DNA of 64,000 bases, from assembly GCF_014764705.1 (NCBI RefSeq), contig NZ_JACXXG010000026.1, forward strand, positions 1-64,000, written 5' to 3'. Of this stretch, positions 8,933-17,918 are shown one piece after another. The notes under the pieces are model-generated. The model did no database searches and was not told the DNA's origin. It worked only from the letters and a program-made list of their open reading frames with translations. The DNA comes from Stutzerimonas kunmingensis. GTDB lineage: Bacteria; Pseudomonadota; Gammaproteobacteria; Pseudomonadales; Pseudomonadaceae. Every line of letters begins with the position of its first letter. Position 1 is the first letter of the stretch. The position numbers and the translations under genes were made by a program.

Positions 8933-10145
8933 GGATGGGTTCCTGGCGGCGAAGGTGACGGGCCCTGAGGGCGTGAATGACGAACAGCAATGCGAAAACC
9001 GGTTGGCCGTATTCGAAGAATCCGTTGAGCGGCCAGATGACGAAGAAGGCCAGCATCGTCGAGTAGATGAAGGTCATGTCGGTGGCAATGTTCTTAGCGA
9101 TGCGGTGATAGACGAACAGTGTCATCGGGACGATGAGGAAGGTCAGAAAGCCGAAGCGGAACAGCGTTCCGATGATTCCGACATCTGACAGGAAGAAGTG
9201 CTCGCCGAAGTACGGGATGAAGCCGTCCTGCCACATCAGCGAAAGCGAGCCGCTGGGCAGCCAGTTGACCTGATCCAGATGGTCGAAGATCAGAGAAATG
9301 GTGACCGAGCGGGCGCCGTCTTCCACGCCTTCCAGCGTGCTGTCGTAGAACTCCGTGTTGAGCCCGAGAATTTCCAGCAGGCTCGGGTAGAAATAGAAAG
9401 GCGACAGCAGAATCGATAGCGAAGCCGCCCAGATGACGGCCTTGGCACGCAGACAGAACAGGGTGAAGGCCAGGCACAGGACGATCAGCTGGCGCGTCTG
9501 GGTTGCAAACACCAGGGTCAGCAGCAGTAGGGCGGCGATCACTAGATAGAAGGTCTTGTTCCGCGCGGCCCCGTTGATCGGCGAGGCGCCCTTCGACCAG
9601 ATCTGGATGCAGTAGAAGTACGCCAGGCAGATCAGGTACGGACCGATTGATGATCGATCCGGGCGGTCATCCGAGCGCACTTCCGGGCGCATGTCGGGGA
9701 TCACACCGAACTTGAAGCACCAGGAGAAGAACGCGGCGGCCAAGGCTGCATAGAGCAGGGCGCGTTCGAACTGCAGGGTGCTGACGCGCTTGCCGAGGAA
9801 CAACAGCGGCGCAAAGCCCAGGCAGAACAGCACGCGGCGCTCTTCGATGAGCCCGAACACGATCGGTTGGCCGTAGGTGAAATAGGCGAAAACCGCCGGC
9901 ATCAAGAGAAAAACGACCGTGCTGTACAGGCAGTAGTACATCAGGATGCGAAATTCACGCGGAGCGTTTTCCGCCGATGCCAGCAACAGCAGAATGGTGA
10001 ACACGATGCTGACTGCCAGGTACAGCTCGTTCAGCCCCTTGATGCCGTAGGGGTTGTGCGGGCTGTCACCAAACACCGAGAAGTGCAGTATCAGTGCCAG
10101 TATCAGCAACGGAAAAAAGAAGAAGCGTGAACTGAAATTCGTCAT
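8892..10145 (-). CDS. Wzy-type exopolysaccharide polymerase
   Basis: A 417-residue integral membrane protein with about ten to twelve hydrophobic segments, predicted to join lipid-linked repeat units in the periplasm. The pattern fits O-antigen polymerases/ligases (Wzy/WaaL class): paired helices at the N-terminus (FFFFPLLILALILHF), a run in the middle around ATQTRQLIVLCLAFTLF with an arginine in a membrane-proximal loop, and one large loop at about 260-320 containing DGARSVTISLIFDHL. Wzy proteins are poorly conserved, so assignment leans on topology and context: the locus has Wzx and Wzc and otherwise lacks a polymerase. The ATG at 10145 has AAGGA upstream; a TTG one codon earlier is possible. 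Confidence 0.8.
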   Translation of the reverse strand: MTNFSSRFFFFPLLILALILHFSVFGDSPHNPYGIKGLNELYLAVSIVFTILLLLASAENAPREFRILMYYCLYSTVVFLLMPAVFAYFTYGQPIVFGLIEERRVLFCLGFAPLLFLGKRVSTLQFERALLYAALAAAFFSWCFKFGVIPDMRPEVRSDDRPDRSSIGPYLICLAYFYCIQIWSKGASPINGAARNKTFYLVIAALLLLTLVFATQTRQLIVLCLAFTLFCLRAKAVIWAASLSILLSPFYFYPSLLEILGLNTEFYDSTLEGVEDGARSVTISLIFDHLDQVNWLPSGSLSLMWQDGFIPYFGEHFFLSDVGIIGTLFRFGFLTFLIVPMTLFVYHRIAKNIATDMTFIYSTMLAFFVIWPLNGFFEYGQPVFALLFVIHALRARHLRRQEPIHERRAYPQLQGSY

Positions 10146-10189
10146 CAACCTGAGTCCTTAGGTATTGGTTCCTTGAGCGCCACAGCCTT

Positions 10190-11440
10190 TCAAGCTGTTT
10201 CCAGCGCCCGCTTCTTGATCTTCTTGCGCCGCACCAAGAGACCGGTGAACGCCTTGAAGCTCTGGTAGAACCCGATCTCCTTTACCCCTTTGCCAAGCTC
10301 GAAGCCTTTGTACGTAGGGGTCTTGAGCAACAGCAGCTTCATCGCCAGCAGCCGCGGCAGGATCGTCGTGCGGCGGTAGTACTGGAACGGCTGAATGGAG
10401 AAGATGCCGCCCGTATCGAAAGCCTCGGCTTTGACAACGCCAGCAGCCTCCGCGTTGCGAAAAAGTTCGCGACCTTTTGCGGTGCGTACCAGAATCAGCG
10501 AATTGCCCTCGCGCTCCTCGAAGGAGGGGTAGCCCTTTTCATCGCCTTCCCAGCCATCGGCGCAGACGATGTCGGCGAATTCGCCAATGCCGTCCGGGCA
10601 GATCTTGCAGCGGGTTTGCAGGTGGCGGTTGAGCACCTTTCCCCAGGAATCGTTGTAGGTCATGGTGCGTTCGTCGCCATTCTTCAGCGTGGCCTTGGTC
10701 AGCCCCGGCCAGCCGTCGCCGCGGTAGCGGAAGGCGGTGACGTCGCTGCGTTTTACCTCCAGCTTGTCCAGCACCTGCTCGGTGCCCTGCAGGCTCGGCG
10801 TGCCGGCGCACATGAAGGAGACGATGTAGGGAATGTTCTCCTTTAGCCGCGGGTTGTGCTGCTGCATCTGGCGCACGGCGGCGACGTCGCACGGCTTGCC
10901 GATGAAAAGGTACTTCTCGGTGGACATGGCCACCCACCTCAGCGCTTCGCCCGGGCTGGCCGGCGCGTAGCGAGAGCCGGAAGAGGCGATGACGTTCTGC
11001 CGCGAGCGGCTGATGGTGGCGACGTTCTCCAGCGGATCGGTCTGCGAAGCCTGGATCTGGATCACGCCATCGACCAGCTTGTTCTCCAGGCAATACTGCG
11101 CCAGCGCCGAGATCACGCCGCCGGACGAGCCAGCCTGACGGATCTCGTTATCAGCGGCGTAGCCTTTGAGAGTGTCGAGGATCTCGCCCCATATCGGGTG
11201 GTAGTTCTCCGACTTGTACGGGCGAATATCCAGATTCAGCGCCGGGCAGGACTTGGCGAAAGCGGCGCTGGTCTGCGCGTTGGCCACCGGCTTGTTCTGG
11301 TACTGGCTGTTGAGGACCGGACGGTGATAGCCATCGCCAGTCAGACGAATCTTGATAGCGTCGTCGTCTGCGACCGAGCTGCACATGCCACAGCCGCTGC
11401 ACAAGTCGTTGTTCAGCACGCGATTCAATGAAGCTTTCAT
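10190..11440 (-). CDS. FrhB-like Fe-S protein (F420 hydrogenase/dehydrogenase beta-subunit family)
   Basis: A 416-residue cytoplasmic redox protein of the coenzyme F420 hydrogenase/dehydrogenase beta-subunit family, which binds flavin and Fe-S clusters. A ferredoxin-like N-terminus carries Cys14, Cys17, Cys20 (CSGCGMC) and Cys65-Pro, enough for one [4Fe-4S] cluster. A second set occurs in CKICPDGIGEFADIVCADGW (about 285-304), matching the C-x2-C-x-D ... ADI motif of FrhB proteins. GKPCDVAAVRQM (about 176-187) is another family block. Pseudomonads are not known to use F420, so the real cofactor and substrate are unknown. Relatives are often found beside polysaccharide pyruvyl transferases, and here such a gene is two genes upstream. 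A role in modifying a sugar or its pyruvate ketal is inference. Confidence 0.82.
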   Translation of the reverse strand: MKASLNRVLNNDLCSGCGMCSSVADDDAIKIRLTGDGYHRPVLNSQYQNKPVANAQTSAAFAKSCPALNLDIRPYKSENYHPIWGEILDTLKGYAADNEIRQAGSSGGVISALAQYCLENKLVDGVIQIQASQTDPLENVATISRSRQNVIASSGSRYAPASPGEALRWVAMSTEKYLFIGKPCDVAAVRQMQQHNPRLKENIPYIVSFMCAGTPSLQGTEQVLDKLEVKRSDVTAFRYRGDGWPGLTKATLKNGDERTMTYNDSWGKVLNRHLQTRCKICPDGIGEFADIVCADGWEGDEKGYPSFEEREGNSLILVRTAKGRELFRNAEAAGVVKAEAFDTGGIFSIQPFQYYRRTTILPRLLAMKLLLLKTPTYKGFELGKGVKEIGFYQSFKAFTGLLVRRKKIKKRALETA

Positions 11441-11504
11441 ACCTGCCTTCCCTTGAGCGGCCGGTCGAGCGCGATGCGCGACCGGCAGTATTTAACGAGT
11501 TCGG

Positions 11505-12737
11505 TCATGCCGGCTGGCGCCGCTTGCGATAGATGTTGAACACCGCATAACCGTAGATAAGCGTCAGGACGACCATGCCCAGAGTGGACACCCAGGGAGC
11601 CGCCTGTATCCCGTGCGAGGGGATGAAAATCCAGTAACAGAGCACCGTGATCACGCCCGAGGCGATGATTCCGAAGGTGCGTAGGAAGCCTGTGCCCATC
11701 GCCATCAGCTGTACGCCAAGGCCGGCGGCGATGAAGCGTGCCGCGGTGAAGCAGGCGAAGGCCAGCCAGAGGGTGTTCAGCTCGGCGTACTCGGCGCCGA
11801 GGAAGTAGTCGGTGAACAGCGGCCCGATGAAGAAGAACGCCAGGGCAAACACCAGTCCCATGCCCGCGTATTCGCCGAGGATGCGCAGGCCATAGCGGGC
11901 CAGCCCGGCGGCCTTGTTGTGCAGCTGGTAGGCGAAACGAGGGATGTGCACGCTGGCCAGCAGCACGCTGAACGGCACCGCGCCCTGGATCAGGCGCGAG
12001 CCTGCGAAGTAGATGCCTGCGGCTTCGCGCCCGGCGAGGTGGTTGACGAGGATGACGTCCAGCTGGGCGAAGATGTTGGTCGCACCGCTGTCCACCGCGA
12101 AGCTGGTGGAAGACCTGAAGCGCTCGGCCAGCACCTTCCAGGAGTTGCGCAGGATGCCGCCCAGTTCGAGGATCTTCGACAGCGCGCGCAGGGCGAAAGT
12201 CGCGTAGATCAGACGTGACACCAGAAAGGCGGCGCCGATGGCCAGCACATCGTTGCGCAGCAGGATCGCCGCGCCGATCAGGACGAAATGCACCAGTGCC
12301 GTCGCAGCCACGATCTTCGTCTCGCGATGGAACTGGCCAATGCTGCGAAACACCGTCAGGCCAAGGTCGCCATAGGAGGAGGCAATCGTGCCGAGCAGGA
12401 ACAGCACTGCGGCGAAGCGCTCGGTGGTGTGCAGATCGAGGACGAACAGAATGATCGGCAGCAGCACGATGCAGGCCGGCAGTACCAGTACGGACTTCGC
12501 CGCCAGGCTGGCGGACATGATCTCGCCCGCGCGATGGCGCTCGGCGCCGATGTCGCGCAAGGCGCGCATGCCGAAGCCGTAGTCGGTCACCAGGGCGACG
12601 ATGGTCGACCAGGTGATCACGATCGAAATGAAGCCGAAGTCTCTCGGCCCCAGCGTTCGCGCGAGGATCAGCAGGGTGCCGAGCTGCACGGCGGTGCGGG
12701 CCGCCGTGGTAACCCCCATCAGGGCGTGATCGCGCAT
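11505..12737 (-). CDS. Wzx-type repeat-unit flippase
   Basis: A 410-residue polytopic membrane protein of the MOP/polysaccharide-transport superfamily, predicted to flip the undecaprenyl-linked repeat unit to the periplasmic face. About twelve hydrophobic segments are seen. The N-terminal block MGVTTAARTAVQLGTLLILARTLGP...DFGFIS is typical of the Polysacc_synt (PST) family, where a charged Arg-Thr pair follows helix 1. The last segment ends YGYAVFNIYRKRRQPA. The start codon lies 3 nt after the stop of the pyruvyl transferase gene, so the two are coupled. If the flippase acts after decoration, its specificity would require the pyruvylated unit, but that is inference. Confidence 0.87.
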   Translation of the reverse strand: MRDHALMGVTTAARTAVQLGTLLILARTLGPRDFGFISIVITWSTIVALVTDYGFGMRALRDIGAERHRAGEIMSASLAAKSVLVLPACIVLLPIILFVLDLHTTERFAAVLFLLGTIASSYGDLGLTVFRSIGQFHRETKIVAATALVHFVLIGAAILLRNDVLAIGAAFLVSRLIYATFALRALSKILELGGILRNSWKVLAERFRSSTSFAVDSGATNIFAQLDVILVNHLAGREAAGIYFAGSRLIQGAVPFSVLLASVHIPRFAYQLHNKAAGLARYGLRILGEYAGMGLVFALAFFFIGPLFTDYFLGAEYAELNTLWLAFACFTAARFIAAGLGVQLMAMGTGFLRTFGIIASGVITVLCYWIFIPSHGIQAAPWVSTLGMVVLTLIYGYAVFNIYRKRRQPA

Positions 12738-12739
12738 GG

Positions 12740-13927
12740 TTATCTCTGATACGCGGCCTGAGGCTGGTGCAGGGTGGAGAGGATCTGCTCCAGCGCCACG
12801 CCGTAGGCGTCTAGCTTGCGGCGGATGATCGCGCCGCTGGCGGCAACTTCGGCCTTGAGCTGTTCACGGTTGTCCAGATGCGCGAGAACCAGCTCCAGTG
12901 CGCTCTCGGTGTCCTCGGTCTTGAGGTCCACCACGCGGTGGTAGTCGAGCGACTGATAGAGCCCGGCGAACTTGCGGCTGTAGGCCAGCGGCACGACCGG
13001 CACACCGGCGGAAAACGCACCGATGGTCGCGTGCATGCGCGCGCCGACGAAGAAGTCCATGCCGCTGATGTAGGACTTGGCCTCGATCGGCCCCTTGAAG
13101 CGCGGCGCCAGCTTGAGCTCGGGATACTGCTGCTGCAGTTGCTGGGACACGGTGTAGTCGTCTTCGGCGGGGAAGCCGATCGGGATCACGTGGGGCACCA
13201 GGTGCACTTCGTGGTCGCGATCGAGCAGCGTGCGGATCAGGCGGTCCGTCAGTACCTTGTAATCGGCACGCAGGCCGAACTGATTGGCGGTGCCTTCGTA
13301 TCCGCCGTGATGCAGCAGCGCCGACACGCTGAGGCCGACAGCCAGCTTGCTTGGGTCGCGCTGTTCGCTCTGGCGCTCGAAGGGCAGGGCGAAGGCGACG
13401 TCGATGACTTCGTCGCGATTGGGAATGTTCAGCTGCTTGAGCACGTCGAACGACTGGTGATCGCGGGCGAAGACCATGGTGCTCTTCTTCATCGCCCAGG
13501 CCGAAGCCTTGGTGCCCCAGTCCGACTTGAACGGGCCGATGGTCTGCGGCGAGAGGATCAGCGGAACGCGACCGCCCAGGGCCATGCCTTTGCTGACCAG
13601 CAGCTTGATCAGGCGCTTGGCACCATAGATGTCGGAAAAGCTGTCGCCTTCGCCGATATCGAATACCGCGTCACAGGAGCTGATCGCCTGGTACAGGCCG
13701 TGGGGATTCTTCAGCAGCGCCTTCTCGTTGAACTCGATGAATTCGTACTTGAAACGCTCGGTGGACGGCGGGTAGTCGCAGGGGCCGGACGAACCGATGA
13801 TCAGGAACTCCGGGGTGATCCCGCATTTACGCGCGGCCTCGTCGATCAGCAGCATGTTGGAAATGCTCAGGGCGCCAACCCCGAGGTTGCCGGAAGAGAA
13901 CGAGTGCCATAGCAGTCCGAATTTCAT
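12740..13927 (-). CDS. polysaccharide pyruvyl transferase
   Basis: A 395-residue cytoplasmic enzyme of the PS_pyruv_trans family (CsaB/WcaK/EpsO type), which transfers the enolpyruvyl group of phosphoenolpyruvate to a sugar, giving an acidic ketal. Family features are the N-terminal WHSFSSGNLGVGALSISNM (about 8-26), DIGEGDSFSDIYG (about 91-103) in the nucleotide-binding-like half, LSPQTIGPFKS (about 125-135), and GMDFFVGARMHATIGAFSAG (about 290-309), the Arg-x-His motif region considered catalytic in the family. An EPS containing pyruvate would be acidic. The gene starts 18 nt after the GH5 stop and is directly followed by wzx. The acceptor sugar is unknown. Confidence 0.9.
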   Translation of the reverse strand: MKFGLLWHSFSSGNLGVGALSISNMLLIDEAARKCGITPEFLIIGSSGPCDYPPSTERFKYEFIEFNEKALLKNPHGLYQAISSCDAVFDIGEGDSFSDIYGAKRLIKLLVSKGMALGGRVPLILSPQTIGPFKSDWGTKASAWAMKKSTMVFARDHQSFDVLKQLNIPNRDEVIDVAFALPFERQSEQRDPSKLAVGLSVSALLHHGGYEGTANQFGLRADYKVLTDRLIRTLLDRDHEVHLVPHVIPIGFPAEDDYTVSQQLQQQYPELKLAPRFKGPIEAKSYISGMDFFVGARMHATIGAFSAGVPVVPLAYSRKFAGLYQSLDYHRVVDLKTEDTESALELVLAHLDNREQLKAEVAASGAIIRRKLDAYGVALEQILSTLHQPQAAYQR

Positions 13928-13945
13928 GTTCGAGTCACTCCAGAA

Positions 13946-15025
13946 TCAGTCAGCGTTGTGCGCAGGTGTAGGGCCAATGGCAGTGCAGTCGTTCGCCAGG
14001 TGTTTGCGCATGAGCTCCATCTGAGGACGGTCCTCGCCCTTGCGCGGCTCGATTGCAAGCTTGTAGGTGCCCCAGCCGGGGCCGCCGGCCCAGTAGGCGC
14101 TGGGTACGCAGTTGTCATTGAGGTAGGCGAGCAGGTTGTCCATGGCGACCGCCGCTTTGGGCAGGTCATCGGGAATGCCGTATTCGCCGAGGAAGCCTTT
14201 CTGGCCGTGTTTCTTCAGCCATTCGATAAAAGGGCGCGCGCGCTCGACGCCGATCATCGGGTCGATATCGCGGCTGGTCTGCACCATGTACTTGCCGGAG
14301 AAATCCTGGTCGAAATACAGGTGCGCTTCGTAGACGATGCGGTCGGCCGGGTCGTTGATGAGGAAGTTGGCGTTCACCAGCGGCCAGTGGTACGCGCTGG
14401 ACCAGCGCTCGCCTTCGATGAAGATCAGCGTCTGATCGTCGACTTCGCGAATCGCATCGACCGCCGCTTGCGCCGCGCCTGGCCAGAGTCCAACGGTGCC
14501 GTGTGGCTCGTTCATGATGTCGTAGCCGAGCAGGCCGCGGTGACCCTTGAAGCGCTTGGCCAGTTCGCGCCACACCGATGCGTAGGCGTCGTAAGGCACC
14601 TTGCTCGAGCCGATGAGTTCGCCGTGGTAACGACCATAGTTGTGCATGTCCAGAATGACCTTCTGGCCATTCATCGCGGCCAGATCCAGGGTCTTCTTCA
14701 ACAACCGGATCTGGTCGAAGTTCAATCCGTCATCGAGCGAGTGTTGAACCCGCTCCCAGATGAAGGGAAAGCGGATCAGGCGGATGCCTTGATCGGCGTA
14801 GTACTTGAAGTGCTTCTTTTCCGGATAGAAGTAGTTCGTGCCGTTCTTGCCCGGAGTCACGTGTGGGGCAAATCCGGCGCCGGAGATATTGACCCCGAGC
14901 AGGGCGAGGCCCGTGTCGCTGGTTGGCCAATCGGCGGCGCTCGCGCCGACTGCGGACAGCGTGGCCACCAGTGCCACAGCCAGTCGTGTGAGGCGTTGTG
15001 CTGGCCGGTTGGGGTGTCTGGTCAT
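13946..15025 (-). CDS. secreted glycoside hydrolase family 5 (cellulase-like)
   Basis: A 359-residue periplasmic or secreted retaining glycosidase of GH5. It begins with a Sec-type signal (MTRHPNRPAQRLTRLAVAL ... GASAA; cleavage near residue 31). The (beta/alpha)8 fold follows with GVNISGAGF, IRLIRFPFIWERVQ, the catalytic acid Glu in GYDIMNEPHGT (about 166-176) and the nucleophile Glu in GFLGEYGIP (about 284-292). The ATG at 15025 has AGGTG 6 nt upstream and gives a good signal; a GTG three codons earlier is possible. Polymer-specific hydrolases are frequent in EPS loci (PslG, WssD/BcsZ), where they free stalled chains or adjust length. The natural substrate is probably the locus's own polymer (inference), although beta-glucan is also possible. 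Confidence 0.9.
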   Translation of the reverse strand: MTRHPNRPAQRLTRLAVALVATLSAVGASAADWPTSDTGLALLGVNISGAGFAPHVTPGKNGTNYFYPEKKHFKYYADQGIRLIRFPFIWERVQHSLDDGLNFDQIRLLKKTLDLAAMNGQKVILDMHNYGRYHGELIGSSKVPYDAYASVWRELAKRFKGHRGLLGYDIMNEPHGTVGLWPGAAQAAVDAIREVDDQTLIFIEGERWSSAYHWPLVNANFLINDPADRIVYEAHLYFDQDFSGKYMVQTSRDIDPMIGVERARPFIEWLKKHGQKGFLGEYGIPDDLPKAAVAMDNLLAYLNDNCVPSAYWAGGPGWGTYKLAIEPRKGEDRPQMELMRKHLANDCTAIGPTPAHNAD

Positions 15026-15156
15026 CGCTAACACCTATCTTCGGGCAAAAGTAAGTTCCACTGACGCTCGGAAGGCCAGTTGCTCGGCAGTGAGGAAAGT
15101 GGGGGGTAGCTGCAGTGTTCTGCATGGCGACGGTGAGCCGTCGCCATGCACTCACC

Positions 15157-17373
15157 TTATTTGCTGGTGCTGGCGTATTCGTACTGGTAGTAGCCGTACT
15201 CGCCGTAGGTTGAAGCCTTGCGAACCACTGCGTTGAAGATGACGCCCTTGACGATCAGACCGTTCTGCTCGAGTCGACGCTTGGCTGCCTCGATTTCCTT
15301 CACACCGTTCAGCGCATAGCGGGTGACCATCAGTGTGGTACCGGCCTGGCTGCCGACCAGCGCGGCGTCGGTGACCGCCAGGATCGGCGGGGTATCGAAG
15401 ATCACCAGGTCGTACATGTGGCTGATCTCCTTGACGAAGCGCGAGAAGTTCTCGTGCATCAGCAGCTCCGAGGGGTTCGGCGGCAGCTGGCCATGGGTGA
15501 TCACGTGCAGGTTGTTCAGTTGGGTCTTCTGGATGGCATCGAACAGGGTGATACGGCCGGAGAGGATGTCCGACAGGCCCTTGTCACCGTCACAGCGCAT
15601 GACCTTGTGCAGGTAACCCTTGCGCATGTCGGCATCGATCAGCAGCACGCGCTTGCCGGATTGTGCAACGACCGCGGCGAGGTTGGTGGTGACGAAGGAC
15701 TTGCCCACCGCAGGGCTCGGGCCGGTGATCATCAGGACGTTGTTCTTGGCCTCGATCATCGCGAAGTGCAGGCTGGTACGCAGGCTGCGCATGGCTTCGG
15801 TGGCGAGGTCGGCCGGGTCGTTGATGGTCAGCAGGTAAGAGGCGGTGCTCTTGTCGCGCTTGAAGTTGGCCAGGCGTTTTTCCAGCGCGGCTTGCTTGTC
15901 GGTGAACGGAATGGAGGCATACACCGGGGTGCCGGTACGCTCGATGTCTTCCGGGTTCTCGACGCCACGCTTGAGTGCTTCACGCACATAGACGAATGCG
16001 GTAGCGAGCAGGGCGCCCAGCAGGGTTGCGACGATGACCACCAGCGGCTTGTTCGGCTTGACCGGATTTTCCAGATCCGCGGCAGCATGGTCGATGATGC
16101 GCACGTTGCCTACGGTGCCGGCGCGAATGATGTCCAGCTCCTGGGTCTTGTTCAGCAGCATGGAATAGGTTTCCGAGGAAACTTCCACGTCACGGGTCAG
16201 GCGCAGCAGTTCCTGCTGGGTCGACGGCAGGGTGCCGATCTGCTTCTCCAGTTCTTCCTTCTGCATCTGCAGTTGGTTGATCTGGTTCATCAATGCCTGG
16301 AAGTTCGGATGCTGACGGGTGAAGCGGCGTTCCATCTCGGTACGCTTGAGGTTCTGCTCGGAGATCTGCTTCTCAAGATCGACGATGCGGTCCAGCACGG
16401 ATTGCGTTTCGGCAGTGATGTCCACGGAGCCCGAGCCGGTCTGGTACTTGTTCAGGGCTGTCTGCGCAGCTTCCAGCTTCTTGCGTACGGCTGGCACCTG
16501 CTCATTCAGGAACTCCAGGCTCTGGGTGGCTTCGGCGGCATTGCGCGCGACGTTCTGGTCTACATAACGGCTGGCGACCTCTTCCAGAACGCGAATAGCG
16601 TGCTCCGGGTTGGGGTCTTCGAGGGTCACGTTGACGATGCCCGACTGCTTGCCGCGTTCGGCGGCCGACAGACGCTGCTGGTAGCTTTCCGTGGTGTTGT
16701 AGGTACGGTTCTTGACGACGGTGAAGGTGGTGCCCGGCCGTGCATTCAGCTCAGCCACGGTGACGCGGTAGTCCTCTGTCTCGACCGGCTCGCCAACGAC
16801 ACCCTGAACCACGACCTCGTCGTCCTTGTCACGCAGGATGAAGCCGTTGTTCTCTGCCGCTTCGAGTGTCAGCTCCTTGCCATGGACCTTGTCCGGCACT
16901 TCCAGCTGAGTGACCTTCAGCGTCTCGCCACCCCAGGCGTAAGCGCCCAGACCGGCAGGGTGCCAACCCAATTCACCTTCTTCGCTCGGCTCGAAGCGAC
17001 GCGCCATGAAGCCGCCGATGATCGGGAAGTGGTGGGGGGTGATCTGGATGTCGAGATTCAGGCTGGCAACGGCACCACCAACCACCGAGCGCGACTTGAG
17101 CAGCGCGATCTCGGTTTGCGCCGGAGACACCGGCGGATTGGTGTTGACCACGTCAGTCAGGCTTGGCAGCCCGTTCTTCGGTTCGATCTGGATCATCGCG
17201 CTGGCGAGATAGACCGGCGTCGCAAGCAGGGCGTAGGCGATCCCCAGGGCTGCAAAGAACCCGGTGATGCCCAGGATCAGCAGGCGGTTGTTGATGAAGG
17301 TGTCAAAGAGGTGGGCCAAGTCGATGTCCTTGTCCTCTTTGGTTTCATAGATCGGGCGGGGCATGGTTGTCAT
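15157..17373 (-). CDS. wzc: Wzc-type tyrosine autokinase and polysaccharide co-polymerase
   Basis: A 738-residue inner-membrane protein that controls polymerisation and export by autophosphorylation. Order of parts: an N-terminal cytoplasmic tail, membrane helix 1 (about 31-52, LLILGITGFFAALG), a Wzz-type periplasmic domain with a long coiled coil (about 270-420), membrane helix 2 (about 442-462, PLVVIVATLLGALLA) and a BY-kinase domain. The kinase has Walker A GPSPAVGKS (about 550-558), Walker A' LLIDADMRKG (about 577-586), Walker B VIFDTPP (about 656-662), and a C-terminal tyrosine cluster YGEYGYYQYEY that serves as the phospho-acceptor. AAGGA lies 7 nt before the ATG. The cognate phosphatase gene precedes it by 13 nt. 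Confidence 0.95.
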   Translation of the reverse strand: MTTMPRPIYETKEDKDIDLAHLFDTFINNRLLILGITGFFAALGIAYALLATPVYLASAMIQIEPKNGLPSLTDVVNTNPPVSPAQTEIALLKSRSVVGGAVASLNLDIQITPHHFPIIGGFMARRFEPSEEGELGWHPAGLGAYAWGGETLKVTQLEVPDKVHGKELTLEAAENNGFILRDKDDEVVVQGVVGEPVETEDYRVTVAELNARPGTTFTVVKNRTYNTTESYQQRLSAAERGKQSGIVNVTLEDPNPEHAIRVLEEVASRYVDQNVARNAAEATQSLEFLNEQVPAVRKKLEAAQTALNKYQTGSGSVDITAETQSVLDRIVDLEKQISEQNLKRTEMERRFTRQHPNFQALMNQINQLQMQKEELEKQIGTLPSTQQELLRLTRDVEVSSETYSMLLNKTQELDIIRAGTVGNVRIIDHAAADLENPVKPNKPLVVIVATLLGALLATAFVYVREALKRGVENPEDIERTGTPVYASIPFTDKQAALEKRLANFKRDKSTASYLLTINDPADLATEAMRSLRTSLHFAMIEAKNNVLMITGPSPAVGKSFVTTNLAAVVAQSGKRVLLIDADMRKGYLHKVMRCDGDKGLSDILSGRITLFDAIQKTQLNNLHVITHGQLPPNPSELLMHENFSRFVKEISHMYDLVIFDTPPILAVTDAALVGSQAGTTLMVTRYALNGVKEIEAAKRRLEQNGLIVKGVIFNAVVRKASTYGEYGYYQYEYASTSK

Positions 17374-17386
17374 CGAAGTTCCTTCT

Positions 17387-17824
17387 TCATTTCAGGTAAG
17401 GAAGCCAGCTCTCGACGGATTTCGTCAGGAGATTGTGGACGTGTTCAAACGCGGGTTTGGATTGGCGGTACGGGTCCGGGATTTCCAGCTCGTCCTGCCA
17501 TTTACCGATGAGAAACGTTTTGCCGTGCACTTCAGGTGCGATCTGGCGAATGTGCTGAATGTGGCTATGCTCCATCGCTAGGATCAGATCCGCCTGGTGC
17601 AGCATGTGGCTGTCGACCTGGCGCGCGCAGTGAGCTGGTAGCTCCAGCCCGTTGTCCTGCAGTACTTCATGGGCGGTCTTGTCCATCGGGTTACCTACTA
17701 ATGCACCAATCCCTGCCGAGCTGATCGTCAGGTCCTGGCCGCTGAGTCTGTGTGCGAACAGCGCTTCGGCCGTGGGGCTTCGGCAGATGTTTCCGACACA
17801 GACGATCAAGATGTTCTTGAACAT
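17387..17824 (-). CDS. wzb: low-molecular-weight protein tyrosine phosphatase
   Basis: A 145-residue cytoplasmic phosphatase that removes phosphate from the tyrosine cluster of Wzc. The active-site P-loop CVGNICRSP (Cys9 nucleophile to Arg15) is at the N-terminus, and the general-acid Asp is in IPDPYRQ (about 115-121), followed by the Tyr typical of the LMW-PTP family. The length is standard. GAGG sits 8 nt upstream of the ATG. It is placed between the priming enzyme and wzc, as in many Wzx/Wzy loci (wza-wzb-wzc), though here wza has moved to the far end. Confidence 0.93.
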   Translation of the reverse strand: MFKNILIVCVGNICRSPTAEALFAHRLSGQDLTISSAGIGALVGNPMDKTAHEVLQDNGLELPAHCARQVDSHMLHQADLILAMEHSHIQHIRQIAPEVHGKTFLIGKWQDELEIPDPYRQSKPAFEHVHNLLTKSVESWLPYLK

Positions 17825-17918
17825 GGGATCAACCTCGTGGCTGCAACTTCGCAGCCGCCGGGGTGCGGCCCGGGGTGAACGAATGTGAGATTTTTGGGAG
17901 TGTCATTAGTTCCTTCCT

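Noticed and set aside
12878-13912. Long plus-strand ORFs opposite the pyruvyl transferase and GH5 genes
   Set aside because: They are antisense shadows of well-supported family members, with no ribosome site or recognisable domains.
15418-17511. 697-codon plus-strand ORF opposite wzc
   Set aside because: It lies antisense to a clear Wzc kinase with all motifs. High GC leaves long open antisense frames, and the translation is an anomalous V/D/H-rich sequence.
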